In this document: one piece after another, positions 20,672-29,447 of the stretch
Numbering within the stretch: the stretch's first letter is position 1
How the letters are laid out: the number at the start of each line of letters is the position of its first letter
Source: Pseudomonas sp. FP198
Lineage (GTDB): Bacteria; Pseudomonadota; Gammaproteobacteria; Pseudomonadales; Pseudomonadaceae
Length of the DNA: 64,000 nt
Assembly: GCF_030687895.1 (NCBI RefSeq)
Contig: NZ_CP117452.1
Span: forward strand, 2,249,501-2,313,500
Direction: 5' to 3'
Made by a program: the position numbers and the translations under genes
The notes under the pieces: model-generated
What the model was told of the DNA's origin: nothing
What the model saw: only the letters and a program-made list of their open reading frames with translations
Database searches by the model: none

Positions 20672-22750
20672 ATGCTCATCGGCAGTTATTCCCCCGCCCT
20701 TGTTTCGATTTCCCTGTTTGTCGCGATCCTGGCGTCCTATACCGCGCTGGACCTGACCGGACGCATAACCACTGCCCAGGGTCGGGCCGTGCATTTCTGG
20801 ATGGCGGGTGGTGCCTTGGCGATGGGGGTGGGCATCTGGTCCATGCATTTCATCGGCATGCTCGCATTCAGCTTGCCAGTGGAGCTTGGCTACGATGTGG
20901 CAATTACTGCGTTGTCGTTGCTGATCGCCATCCTTTCCAGCGGCTTTGCCCTCTGGCTGGTCAGCCAGCCACAACTGCGGGCCTGGCAACTGGTGTTCGG
21001 CGCGCTGGTGATGGGCACTGGGATCAGCGCCATGCACTACACCGGTATGGCGGCCTTGCGGATGCAGCCGGGGATCGATTATGACCCGGCGCTGTTCGGC
21101 GCCTCCTTGGTAATAGCCGTGGTGGCGTGCGCGGCGGCGTTATGGATCGCCTTCCACCTGCGCCAGAACACCCCGCATGTACGTCTCGCTCGCGCCGGTG
21201 CCGCCGTGGTGATGGGCGCTGCCATCGTCGGCATGCATTACACCGGCATGGCCGCGGCGCAGTTCGGCGAAGGCAGTTTCTGCGGCTCCCTGGACGGTTT
21301 GAGCGGCAAGGGCCTGGATAACCTGGTGCTGATCACCACCCTGGCGGTGCTGGCGATTGCCTTGCTGACCTCGATCCTCGACGCGCGCCTGGAAGCCCGT
21401 ACCGCGGAGTTGGCCAGGTCCTTGACCCAGGCCAATCGCGAGCTGACCCAACTGGCCCTGCACGACCCCCTGACCGGCCTGCCCAACCGGGTATTGCTGG
21501 CGGATCGCATCGGCCAGGCGATGCACCGGGTGCAAGAGCAGGGCGGTTGTTTCGCCCTGATGTTCATCGACCTGGACGGCTTCAAACCGGTCAACGATGC
21601 CTTTGGCCACCACATGGGTGACCTGTTGCTGCGGGACGTCGCGCTGCGCCTGCGTGAAGACCTGCGCAGCCAGGACACCCTGGCGCGGATCGGTGGTGAT
21701 GAGTTCGTCCTGCTGGTGCAACTGGCCGAGCCGGACGACGCCTTGCGCCTGGCCGCGCGTCAGGTCGGGCTGATCGGTCGCACGTTCCGGGTCGCCGAGC
21801 ATGACCTGCAGATTTCCGCCAGCGTCGGCATCGCGCTGTACCCTGGCAATGGCCAGAGCGCCGATGAATTGCTGATGAATGCCGATGCGGCGATGTACCA
21901 CGCCAAGGGTGCCGGCAAGAATGGCTACAGCTTTTTCGACGCCTCGATGAACAGCAACGCCCGCAGGCAACTGCAACTGCTGCAGGATTTGCGCATCGCG
22001 GTCGAACAGCGCCAGTTCAGCCTCCACTACCAGCCCAAGTTCGATGCGGCGAACGGCCGTCCGGTGGGCGCCGAAGCGCTGCTGCGCTGGCACCATCCGA
22101 CCCAGGGCCTGCTGATGCCCGACACTTTCATCGACCTGGCGGAAAAGACCGGGCTGATCATCCCGATCGGCGAATGGGTGCTGAACGAAGCCTGCCGGCA
22201 GATGCGCGAATGGTACGTGTTGGGCTACACCGACTGGCGTATCGCGGTGAACCTGTCAGCGTTGCAGTTCTGCCATGCGGGCCTGGTGCAGAGCGTGGCC
22301 AAGGCATTGGAGACGCACCACCTGCCGGCCAACAGCCTGACCCTGGAAATCACCGAGACCACCGCCATGAGCGACGCGGACGCGAGCATGACGGTGCTGC
22401 AACAGCTGTCGGACATGGGTGTGGACCTGTCCATCGACGACTTCGGCACCGGTTATTCAAGCCTGATGTACCTCAAGCGCCTGCCGGCCAACGAGCTGAA
22501 GATCGACCGCGGTTTCGTGCGAGACCTTGAGCACGACAGTGACGACGCGGCTATCGTCTCGGCCATCGTCGCCCTCGGCCAGGCCTTGGGCTTGCGGATC
22601 GTTGCCGAAGGCGTGGAGACCGATGTGCAACAGGACTTCCTCACCCAGTTGGGCTGCGATTCGCTGCAGGGGTACCTGCTGGGGCATCCGCAGCCGGCCG
22701 AACACTTCCTGAGGGACATCCGTCAGGCGCGACGCGTCGAAATGGCCTGA
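20672..22750 (+). CDS. mucR: MHYT-GGDEF-EAL cyclic-di-GMP enzyme, MucR-like
   Basis: 692-residue membrane protein combining an N-terminal seven-helix MHYT sensor (M-H-F-I-G-M, M-H-Y-T-G-M and again M-H-Y-T-G-M in the first 210 residues) with a diguanylate cyclase (R-I-G-G-D-E-F near residue 341) and a phosphodiesterase (E-A-L-L-R-W near 467, with D-D-F-G-T-G-Y-S later). Both catalytic motifs are intact, so it may make and degrade c-di-GMP. Order and N-terminus match P. aeruginosa MucR, which promotes alginate synthesis near Alg44. The ATG at M-L-I-G-S-Y is used, since upstream codons lack family similarity. Confidence 0.85.
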   Translation: MLIGSYSPALVSISLFVAILASYTALDLTGRITTAQGRAVHFWMAGGALAMGVGIWSMHFIGMLAFSLPVELGYDVAITALSLLIAILSSGFALWLVSQPQLRAWQLVFGALVMGTGISAMHYTGMAALRMQPGIDYDPALFGASLVIAVVACAAALWIAFHLRQNTPHVRLARAGAAVVMGAAIVGMHYTGMAAAQFGEGSFCGSLDGLSGKGLDNLVLITTLAVLAIALLTSILDARLEARTAELARSLTQANRELTQLALHDPLTGLPNRVLLADRIGQAMHRVQEQGGCFALMFIDLDGFKPVNDAFGHHMGDLLLRDVALRLREDLRSQDTLARIGGDEFVLLVQLAEPDDALRLAARQVGLIGRTFRVAEHDLQISASVGIALYPGNGQSADELLMNADAAMYHAKGAGKNGYSFFDASMNSNARRQLQLLQDLRIAVEQRQFSLHYQPKFDAANGRPVGAEALLRWHHPTQGLLMPDTFIDLAEKTGLIIPIGEWVLNEACRQMREWYVLGYTDWRIAVNLSALQFCHAGLVQSVAKALETHHLPANSLTLEITETTAMSDADASMTVLQQLSDMGVDLSIDDFGTGYSSLMYLKRLPANELKIDRGFVRDLEHDSDDAAIVSAIVALGQALGLRIVAEGVETDVQQDFLTQLGCDSLQGYLLGHPQPAEHFLRDIRQARRVEMA

Positions 22751-22759
22751 GGCGATCGT

Positions 22760-23860
22760 TCAGGGAACGATCTCGAACGCGGTACTGCCCAGCCGTTCGC
22801 CATTGATCAGCAAATGGACCGCATGCCGGCCCGCGTAGTGCCGGCGGGTGGTCAGCTCGCGAATCTGCTGGGAACGGCTGAGGTTGGCAGAAGCCAGGGC
22901 GGGCAGGTCGAAGGTCTTGAGCTTGAACACTTTGGCTGACGTGCCGCCGGATGCTTTCACATAGTCGATCGCGTAATCGATCACCAGACGCTGGCTCTGT
23001 CCGGCCGTGGACCGCACCTTGAACGACAAGGTGATGGGCTCGCCCAGGCGAATCACCGCTGGCGTCACTTGCAGCTCGGAGACCTCCACCTGCGCCTTGG
23101 CACCCGCGCCGATAACCGCCAGTGCCCGCAGATTGCCTTGCTTGATCAGGCTGCGCAGGGCGTGTCGGGCAATCCAGGCGCTATGGCGATCGTGCAATGG
23201 CCAGCCTTCAATTCGCTCCAGGACCCAATCGGGATGCTGCTTGGTCACGTCGTTCAGGTGATTGGCGACGGATTTGCGCACGTACAGGCTGTCGTCGGCC
23301 TTGAGCGCATCAAGGATTCCGGCGGCGAGTTGCGGGTTGGCCTGGATCGGCTCCAGGTGAAACGACCACGGCAAGCGCGGCCGGCTGCCTTCGCTGGCAA
23401 GGCGGCGGACGTGCTCGTTGGCGTCCAGCGCCCAGTCATGCATGACTCCTAGGGTGCGCGTCAGGTCGTCGCGCAGGAAATGCCGCACGGCAAACTCAGC
23501 GGAGCCAAACCGGGTGAAATACTTGAGCGCGTCCATCGACAGCTCGAAGGTGTGCCGACCGTAGGAGGCGACATAGTGCGGCAGGAACATGCTGACGAAC
23601 ATGCTGTTCACACGCGGGGCCACGGCTCGCAGCACCTCCAGCGAGGCTTCGTAACTCAGCGGCAGGACCTCATGCAGGCACTCGCTGACCCGCGCCATGC
23701 GCTGCATCACCGACAAGTCAGCCAACCCGTCGTTGGCCAGGTTCAAGAACGCCTTGGCATCGAAGGCCGGGTACACCGCGCGCATTTCGCTGGCGATGTG
23801 TTCAAGGCGCGCGGCGTTGAAGATTTCCTTGAGGGCAGGGGAAGAGGTGGTGGTGCTCAT
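22760..23860 (-). CDS. alkC: AlkC-type DNA alkylation repair glycosylase
   Basis: 366-residue HEAT-like-repeat DNA glycosylase. Residues up to about 265 are helical repeats typical of AlkC/AlkD (P-W-S-F-H-L-E-P-I, Y-V-R-K-S-V-A-N-H-L-N-D, H-P-D-W-V). The last ~100 residues are beta-rich and match the Ig-like domain known on Pseudomonas AlkC. Family role: removal of 3-methylcytosine and 1-methyladenine from DNA. The ATG at M-S-T-T-T-S-S is chosen over a TTG ten codons upstream. Faces mucR convergently, 9 bases apart. Confidence 0.85.
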   Translation of the reverse strand: MSTTTSSPALKEIFNAARLEHIASEMRAVYPAFDAKAFLNLANDGLADLSVMQRMARVSECLHEVLPLSYEASLEVLRAVAPRVNSMFVSMFLPHYVASYGRHTFELSMDALKYFTRFGSAEFAVRHFLRDDLTRTLGVMHDWALDANEHVRRLASEGSRPRLPWSFHLEPIQANPQLAAGILDALKADDSLYVRKSVANHLNDVTKQHPDWVLERIEGWPLHDRHSAWIARHALRSLIKQGNLRALAVIGAGAKAQVEVSELQVTPAVIRLGEPITLSFKVRSTAGQSQRLVIDYAIDYVKASGGTSAKVFKLKTFDLPALASANLSRSQQIRELTTRRHYAGRHAVHLLINGERLGSTAFEIVP

Positions 23861-23917
23861 GTTGGGTTCGTCCGGCGGGTGTTGGGCCAAGGCTCGCCAC
23901 TATGCCATGCCAGACCC

Positions 23918-24047
23918 GTGGCGAGGGAGCTTGCTCCCGCTCGGCTGCGCAGCAGTCGTAAACCCGGGGAATGCGGTATAACTGAATGATCGCGTTGCCT
24001 GGATTGGGGTCGCTGCGCAACCCAGCGGGAGCAAGCTCCCTCGCCAC
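23918..24047. repeat. REPIN, family B
   Basis: Inverted pair of gcgagggagcttgctcccgc with inner arms around ggctgcgcagcag / cgctgcgcaaccc. It occupies half of the gap between alkC and the RcnB-like gene. Confidence 0.92.
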
Positions 24048-24128
24048 GGGGATGCGGTTCATGGAAAAAGGAATGATTCGCCGCCAGTGCAGTCCCAGAT
24101 TCAGTACCTTGGATAACTGGAGTTTTTT

Positions 24129-24437
24129 ATGCGTAAACCAACCTTGATCGCCAGTCTGGTCCTGATCGCCGGCCTCGGAGCCTTTGGGCCCGCTGCGCAA
24201 GCGGTCGAGAAAACCGGAGACGCCCTTGAGCATTCGCCGAGCAATGGCCGCCGGCTGGTGGAAAATGACCGGGTACCGGCAGACTATCAGCGCGCGGACA
24301 GGGCCATGAAGGACTGGAAGCAGAAGAAACTCGAGCAGCCGACCGACGAGCAGCAATGGGTGCAGATCGACGACAAGTACCTGCTGATCGAAACCGTGTC
24401 CGGCGCCATCGTCAAGATCGTTCCCGCTACGCGCTAG
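24129..24437 (+). CDS. RcnB family periplasmic protein
   Basis: 102-residue exported protein: signal peptide at about 1-25 (basic start, hydrophobic core, A-Q-A cleavage). The mature part is charged and has the RcnB-family C-terminal beta motif (W-V-Q-I-D-D-K-Y-L-L-I-E-T-V-S-G-A-I-V-K-I-V). RcnB in E. coli tunes nickel/cobalt efflux; in Pseudomonas many family members are of unknown function, and no rcnA efflux gene is nearby here. It is convergent with the emfourin gene. Confidence 0.8.
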   Translation: MRKPTLIASLVLIAGLGAFGPAAQAVEKTGDALEHSPSNGRRLVENDRVPADYQRADRAMKDWKQKKLEQPTDEQQWVQIDDKYLLIETVSGAIVKIVPATR

Positions 24438-24441
24438 GCCC

Positions 24442-24765
24442 TCAGAGCACTTCGCCCTTGTCCCACAGGTGGACCAGCTCGCCAGGTGCCCGGTCCTCGG
24501 GCACCTGCAGCACCATCTCGTCATCCTGGTCGTTCGCCCGGTAACGCACCTCGATCTGGAAATACCGCTGGTCGCCCCGACCCGGCGTGGAGGACGTGAG
24601 CGGCAGGCAGCCCTCCAGCACCGAGCAGATGCGCGAGCGCTGGTTGATATCGCACTGGGCGAATTCGATTTCCCGGGGGCGGGTCAGGGCATGGATGGCC
24701 GCCACGCCACCTTGGCGTGACAGCTTGACCACGGCTTTATCGTCAAGGTCTGGAAGGGTTTTCAT
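24442..24765 (-). CDS. Emfourin-like protealysin inhibitor
   Basis: 107-residue protein encoded directly after an M4 protease gene and overlapping it by 4 bases (ATGA). It matches the emfourin family, protein inhibitors of protealysin-like proteases first described in Serratia: V-V-K-L-S-R-Q-G-G-V-A-A-I at the start, a helix ending Q-R-S-R-I-C-S-V-L-E, and a C-terminal strand set (Y-F-Q-I-E-V-R-Y-R, D-E-M-V-L-Q-V-P-E-D). No signal peptide, as for emfourin, so it would act in the cytosol before protease release. Confidence 0.82.
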   Translation of the reverse strand: MKTLPDLDDKAVVKLSRQGGVAAIHALTRPREIEFAQCDINQRSRICSVLEGCLPLTSSTPGRGDQRYFQIEVRYRANDQDDEMVLQVPEDRAPGELVHLWDKGEVL

Positions 24766-25826
24766 CCGTTCTCCTCGTTCAGGTCGACGCCCACCTGCGC
24801 CCAGCCATCCTGCACCGCTTGCACTTCCCGCTCACCGAAACGCTGGCGGGCATGCTCGACGGTCAGGCGGGCGAACGCACTGAAGGAGGCGTCGTTGGCC
24901 AGTTGTCTGTCGCACAAGGTGTCATACCAGATTCGCCCGGCCTTTTCCCAGGCAAATCCGCCCAGGGTTGTCGCCACCAGATAAAAGGCCCGGTTGGGAA
25001 TGCCCGAATTGATGTGCACGCCGCCGTTGTCTTCACGGGTGATGACGAATTCGCGCATATGCCCCGGTTGCGGGTCCTTGCCCAGCAGCGGGTCATCGTA
25101 GGCGGTGCCAGGGTTGGACATGCTACGCAGGCCGTCACCGTTGATCTTGTCGGTGAGCAGGTAGGCGCCGATCAGCCAGTCGGCCTGGTCGGCGGTCTGG
25201 CCCAATACGAATTGCTTGACCAACACGCCGAACACGTCGGAGATCGACTCGTTCAACGCCCCGGACTGGTTGGCATAGATCAGGCCGGCTTCGCTTTCGG
25301 TGACGCCATGGGCCAGTTCATGGGCCACCACGTCCAGGGAGCGGGTGAAACGCTGGAAAATCTCGCCATCACCGTCACCGAACACCATCTGCGCGCCGTT
25401 CCAGAAGGCATTCTCATAACCTTGGCCGTAATGCACGCTGCCAACCAGGGCAAAACCCTTGTTATCGATGGAATCGCGCCCGAGCACTTTCCAGAAAAAT
25501 TCATAGGTGGCGCCGAGGGCGTCATACGCTTCGTCCACCGCCGGGTCGCCGCTGGCCGCCTGGCCTTCCAGGCGTACCGGCTGGCCGGGCAACTCCATGG
25601 TGTTCTGCGCGTCGTGCACGCTGCGCTGTGGATGGCCGGCCTGGCCGGGTCTGGGCAGTTTCGCCGCGGCGGGTGGATTGCTCGGCGGGCCAGGGTTGTG
25701 GCGCAGATTCCTGACGTGGGTCAGGGTGCCCAAGGCGCTGGAACGTTGCTGTTCGGAGCCATGGGCAATGATGCGATTGAGAATATAAGGCGGAATGAAA
25801 CCGTGGAGCGGACGAGAGTCGATCAT
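24762..25826 (-). CDS. Protealysin-like M4 metalloprotease
   Basis: 354-residue thermolysin-family zinc protease. The ATG giving M-I-D-S-R-P-L-H-G-F-I-P-P-Y is chosen: it has AAGGA upstream and leads straight into the short propeptide (I-P-P-Y-I-L-N-R-I) typical of protealysins. The zinc motif H-E-L-A-H-G-V-T is near residue 167, the third ligand Glu lies in A-L-N-E-S-I-S-D, and G-G-V-H-I-N-S-G-I-P-N-R contains the catalytic-site His. No secretion signal is seen, as in Serratia protealysin. Paired with the emfourin gene. Confidence 0.92.
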   Translation of the reverse strand: MIDSRPLHGFIPPYILNRIIAHGSEQQRSSALGTLTHVRNLRHNPGPPSNPPAAAKLPRPGQAGHPQRSVHDAQNTMELPGQPVRLEGQAASGDPAVDEAYDALGATYEFFWKVLGRDSIDNKGFALVGSVHYGQGYENAFWNGAQMVFGDGDGEIFQRFTRSLDVVAHELAHGVTESEAGLIYANQSGALNESISDVFGVLVKQFVLGQTADQADWLIGAYLLTDKINGDGLRSMSNPGTAYDDPLLGKDPQPGHMREFVITREDNGGVHINSGIPNRAFYLVATTLGGFAWEKAGRIWYDTLCDRQLANDASFSAFARLTVEHARQRFGEREVQAVQDGWAQVGVDLNEENG

Positions 25827-25967
25827 CAGAAGGTCCTTATCTGAAAATGCAGGGTCGATACCCATGTGAACCGAAGTGGCCGTTGCGGTTCCCCTTTGCC
25901 GCAAAAGGTTGCCTGTCGCGCGGATTTCTGCGAAAACCCCGCGCCTGGATCTCACGGGAATAACGCC

Positions 25968-26309
25968 ATGAATGAAGAGCTGCAAATCATCGACCTGGAA
26001 CCGGGCGACGGCAAAAGCGTAGTCAAAGGGGCGCTGATTACCACCCAATATCGCGGCACCCTTGAGGACGGCACCGAGTTCGATTCGTCCTACAGTCGTG
26101 GCAAGCCCTTTCAGTGCGTGATCGGCACCGGTCGCGTGATCAAGGGCTGGGATATTGGCCTGATGGGGATGAAAGTCGGCGGCAAGCGCAAGCTGCTAGT
26201 GCCGGCCCATCTGGCCTATGGTGAGCGCTCCATGGGCGCTCACATCAAGCCCGACAGCAACCTGGTTTTTGAAATCGAGTTGCTGGAAGTGCTGACCCGC
26301 GACGATTGA
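25968..26309 (+). CDS. FKBP-type peptidyl-prolyl cis-trans isomerase
   Basis: 113-residue single FKBP domain: D-G-T-E-F-D-S-S-Y near residue 35, G-R-V-I-K-G-W-D near 58, G-K-R-K-L-L-V-P-A-H-L-A-Y-G near 75, and the terminal N-L-V-F-E-I-E-L-L. No signal peptide, so cytosolic; it lacks the long insertion of SlyD. CDS start chosen at M-N-E-E-L-Q, preceded by GGGAAT. Divergent from the M4 protease gene, convergent with the P450 gene. Confidence 0.92.
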   Translation: MNEELQIIDLEPGDGKSVVKGALITTQYRGTLEDGTEFDSSYSRGKPFQCVIGTGRVIKGWDIGLMGMKVGGKRKLLVPAHLAYGERSMGAHIKPDSNLVFEIELLEVLTRDD

Positions 26310-26324
26310 TGGCGCCTTTTTTCA

Positions 26325-27443
26325 TCACCGATTGCTGAACAGCGGGATGCGCCCGTTGACCGAGGGGCGATAGCACCAGCTCAACCGATCCAGGCGTGGA
26401 TTGCGCTCAAGGATTGTTTCCACGGTGGCCCGCGCGATGTTCATGGCCAAGTCTTGGCCAGGGCATTCATGGCGGCCGCTGCCAAAGCTGAAACTGCGGC
26501 GGTTGGCGCGATCCAACAGCAAGGCGTCCGGTTGCGGGTTGAGCTGCGGGTCGCGGTTGGCTGAAGCCAGCAGGACCAGTACCGCATCTCCCGGCTCTAG
26601 CGCAGTGCCAAGGATTTCGCAGGGCATGGCGACGAAGCGCCGGGTGTTCTGCACCGACGGGTCGAAGCGCTGCACTTCAGCCAGCAACGCGCCGATCTGT
26701 TTGGGATCGTCCCGAACCCGCTGGTGTAAAGCGGGGTCGCGCGCTAACGCCAACAGCCCATTGCCGATCAAGCCCGCCGTGGCTTCGTAGGTTTGCGAGA
26801 GCAGGCCGATCAGGTTGGCGATCCGGCTGTCCGGGGCGGCGCCTTCAAAACCCTGGCACATGAGGCTCAGCAAGGGAGTGTCCTGTGCCTCGATCCGCTC
26901 TTGGAAAAGGCTCATCAATTGCTCGCCGGCCCGGTGCGCGGCTTCAAGCTGCTTCGCCTGGCTCAGGGGTGACAGGCAGGCGACGAAATCAGCGGTCAGT
27001 TCGCTGATCAGGCGGCTCTCCGCCGGGTTGAAGCCCAGCAATGCCGTCACCACGCTGGCCGGGCCGATGAACTGGGCCTGGTGCAGACCTTCGGCGCCCT
27101 CCCTGAGCAAGCGTGCCCTGACCAATGCCTCGACCTGGCGCGGATCGATATCCTGCAACCGCGGCGCAATCGCCGCCCTCGGACAGCGCTGCCGTTCGCC
27201 TTCGTTCATTCGCATCAGGTGTGCGAACACTTGGCCGGCGGGGCCATCGGCAATTGCCTTGGGCACCGGCTCGTCAGCAGGGCGCACATGGCAATCGGGA
27301 TGATGCAGTACCGCGCACACCGCCTCGGCGCTGCTGGCGACCCAGAGTTTCAGATGCGCGTCGAAACCGAATCCTCCGTGGGCTCGCAGGCTTGCGTAGT
27401 AAGGGTAGGGATCGGTGTCAGTCGCGGCGGTGATCGGGTCCAT
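26325..27443 (-). CDS. Cytochrome P450
   Basis: 372-residue P450, short for a bacterial member (about 400). The heme loop F-G-S-G-R-H-E-C-P-G-Q-D places the thiolate Cys at about 327; the K-helix E-V-Q-R gives the ExxR pair. The I-helix oxygen-activation motif is not the usual A-G-x-D-T: the corresponding stretch reads S-Q-T-Y-E-A-T-A-G. The start at M-D-P-I-T-A-A-T is chosen; the frame runs on for 86 codons, but these cross the divergent promoter. Redox partners are not encoded nearby and the substrate cannot be guessed. The ArsR-type gene faces it across 82 bases and is a likely regulator. Confidence 0.9.
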   Translation of the reverse strand: MDPITAATDTDPYPYYASLRAHGGFGFDAHLKLWVASSAEAVCAVLHHPDCHVRPADEPVPKAIADGPAGQVFAHLMRMNEGERQRCPRAAIAPRLQDIDPRQVEALVRARLLREGAEGLHQAQFIGPASVVTALLGFNPAESRLISELTADFVACLSPLSQAKQLEAAHRAGEQLMSLFQERIEAQDTPLLSLMCQGFEGAAPDSRIANLIGLLSQTYEATAGLIGNGLLALARDPALHQRVRDDPKQIGALLAEVQRFDPSVQNTRRFVAMPCEILGTALEPGDAVLVLLASANRDPQLNPQPDALLLDRANRRSFSFGSGRHECPGQDLAMNIARATVETILERNPRLDRLSWCYRPSVNGRIPLFSNR

Positions 27444-27525
27444 GAAGCGCAGCCTCGTTCGTGGTGGAGAAAGTGTTGCTACTATCTCCAGTCGATGCAT
27501 GGCTTGATTCGTCCGGGAGCGAAAT

Positions 27526-28281
27526 ATGAACGCAGAACACCATGATATGGGCGTGTCCCAGGTGGCCGCAGCGATTGCCGAACCGGCCCGTACCCGAATG
27601 CTCTGCGCGCTGATGGACGGCCACGCTCGTACCAGCACGGAGTTGGCGGCGATTGCCGAGGTCAGCGCTTCCACCGCCAGTGCGCACTTGGCGAAGCTCA
27701 AGGACCTCGCCTTGGTGCGTTTGCACGTCCAGGGGCGCCATCGTTACTACAGCCTCGCCGACCAGCGCGTAGCCGAGGCCCTGGAGGCGTTGATGATGAT
27801 TGGCCAGGGCGCCAGGCCGACCTTCACGCCGCGCACGCCGGATCGCCTGCAGTTCGCCCGCACCTGCTACGACCATATGGCCGGTACGCTGGCGGTGCGG
27901 CTGCATGATCGCTTGCTGGAAACCGGGAGGCTGGTGGAAGTGGAGGGGTGGGGCTATCGGCTCAGTGAATCCGGCGAAGCGCTGTTTGAAGGGTTGGGCA
28001 TGGACGTTTCAACACTGATGATTCAACGACGCCGGTTCGCCTGCCCATGCCTGGACTGGAGCATGCGCCGACCGCACCTGGGCGGAGCCTTGGGCGCGGC
28101 GTTGCTGCAACTGGCGATCAAGCGCAAATGGGTACGGCAGGACCTGGACAGCCGGGCCCTGACATTGACGGCCTGCGGACGCAGGGAAATGGCGGGGCGG
28201 TTCGGGGTCAATGCAGAAGTCGATGTCGTACCCACTGGCGCCATCGCGAGCAAGCTCGCTCCCACCGTGGGCCTGAGGTGA
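27526..28281 (+). CDS. ArsR-type winged-helix transcriptional regulator
   Basis: 251-residue regulator. Residues about 10-85 form an ArsR-like winged helix (A-R-T-R-M-L-C-A-L-M-D-G, recognition helix S-A-S-T-A-S-A-H-L-A-K-L, wing G-R-H-R-Y-Y-S-L). The remaining ~150 residues are an uncharacterised C-terminal part containing C-P-C-L-D-W-S-M-R-R-P-H-L-G-G-A-L-G-A. The last ~14 residues (from A-I-A-S-K-L-A-P-T) are read from a REP core and are probably a recent extension. Divergent from the P450 gene, which it may control; ligand unknown. Confidence 0.83.
   Translation: MNAEHHDMGVSQVAAAIAEPARTRMLCALMDGHARTSTELAAIAEVSASTASAHLAKLKDLALVRLHVQGRHRYYSLADQRVAEALEALMMIGQGARPTFTPRTPDRLQFARTCYDHMAGTLAVRLHDRLLETGRLVEVEGWGYRLSESGEALFEGLGMDVSTLMIQRRRFACPCLDWSMRRPHLGGALGAALLQLAIKRKWVRQDLDSRALTLTACGRREMAGRFGVNAEVDVVPTGAIASKLAPTVGLR
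28241..28265. repeat. Single REP core, family A, inside the 3' end of a gene
   Basis: One right-half core (ccatcgcgagcaagctcgct, then cccac) lies inside the reading frame of the ArsR-type regulator, 16 bases before its stop codon ends. Confidence 0.85.
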
Positions 28282-28311
28282 ATCCAGGATTTCTGGACAC
28301 CGGCAATCCCT

Positions 28312-28398
28312 GTGGGAGCGAGCCTGCTCGCGAAGGGGCCTGCACATTCAACATATCTGCAAGCTGACCCAGCGCTTTCGCGAGCAGGCTCGCTCCAC
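28312..28398. repeat. REPIN, family A
   Basis: Inverted pair, left gtgggagcgagcctgctcgc and right ctttcgcgagcaggctcgct with one base lost at the end, between the regulator and ilvE. Confidence 0.9.
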
Positions 28399-28427
28399 AA
28401 ACGCTCGCTGCTACCGAGATGTACGGG

Positions 28428-29447
28428 TCAGACTTTGACGATCCAGCCCGCTGGCGCTTCCACGTCGCCGGTCTGTACGCCGGTCAGCTCTTTGTAGAGC
28501 TTCTGGGTGATCGGGCCGACTTCGGTTTCGCTGTGGAATACATGCAGCTTGTCCTTGTAGCTGATACCACCGATCGGCGTGATCACGGCTGCGGTACCGC
28601 AGGCGCCGGCTTCCTTGAACTCCGACAGCTTGTCGATGAATACGTCGCCTTCGATCACTTCCAGGCCCAGGCGTGATTTGGCCAGTTCGATCAGCGACAG
28701 GCGGGTGATGCCCGGCAATACCGAAGGGGAGTTGGGGGTGATGAATTTGTTGTCGTGGGTGATGCCGAAGAAGTTGGCCGAGCCGACTTCCTCGATTTTC
28801 GAATGGGTCAGCGGGTCCAGGTAGATGCAGTCGGCGAAACTGGCCTTCTTGGCCTGCGAGCCGGGCATCAGGCTGGCGGCGTAGTTGCCACCGACCTTGG
28901 CCGCGCCGGTGCCTTGCGGGGCCGCGCGGTCGAAGCTGGAGATCAGGAAGTTGTGCGGGGTCAGGCCGCCCTTGAAATAGGCGCCGACCGGGATGCAGAA
29001 GATCGAGAAGATAAACTCGGGCGCGGTGCGCACGCCGATGTTGTCACCCACGCCGATCACGAACGGGCGCAGGTACAGCGCACCGCCGGTGCCATACGGC
29101 GGGATGAAGCGCTCGTTGGCGCGGACCACTTGCTTGCAGGCTTCGACGAACTGCTCGGTGTCGACATGTGGCATCAGCAGGCGGGCGCAGCTGCGTTGCA
29201 TGCGGGCGGCGTTCTGGTCCGGGCGGAACAGGTTGATCGAACCGTCCTTGCAACGATAGGCCTTCAGGCCTTCGAAGCATTGCTGGCCGTAGTGCAGGGC
29301 CGTGGAACCCTCGCTGATGTGCAGCACATTGTCGTCGGTCAGGGTGCCTGCGTCCCAGGCGCCGTCGCGCCAGTGCGACAGGTAGCGCTTGTCGGTCTTG
29401 ATGTAGTCAAAGCCCAGTTTGTCCCAATTGATGCTCTCGTTACCCAT
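28428..29447 (-). CDS. ilvE: Branched-chain amino acid aminotransferase
   Basis: 339-residue fold-type IV PLP enzyme interconverting Val, Leu and Ile with their 2-oxo acids. The start M-G-N-E-S-I-N-W-D is used, as 13 additional upstream residues are unlike the family. The catalytic Lys is in A-A-K-V-G-G-N-Y-A-A-S; Y-G-Q-Q-C-F-E-G-L-K-A-Y and E-V-G-S-A-N-F-F are the other hallmark segments. The type (about 340 aa, eukaryote-like) is the usual Pseudomonas one. Its keto acid products are the substrates of the bkd complex encoded next to it on the same strand, but a REPIN separates the transcripts. Confidence 0.95.
   Translation of the reverse strand: MGNESINWDKLGFDYIKTDKRYLSHWRDGAWDAGTLTDDNVLHISEGSTALHYGQQCFEGLKAYRCKDGSINLFRPDQNAARMQRSCARLLMPHVDTEQFVEACKQVVRANERFIPPYGTGGALYLRPFVIGVGDNIGVRTAPEFIFSIFCIPVGAYFKGGLTPHNFLISSFDRAAPQGTGAAKVGGNYAASLMPGSQAKKASFADCIYLDPLTHSKIEEVGSANFFGITHDNKFITPNSPSVLPGITRLSLIELAKSRLGLEVIEGDVFIDKLSEFKEAGACGTAAVITPIGGISYKDKLHVFHSETEVGPITQKLYKELTGVQTGDVEAPAGWIVKV

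Noticed and set aside
23861..23890. TTG start ten codons upstream for alkC
   Set aside because: The ATG gives the expected N-terminus and the extra residues show no family resemblance.
24047..24128. Possible gene on the minus strand through the REPIN beside alkC
   Set aside because: The frame contains REP-encoded peptide and joins unrelated regions without a start signal.
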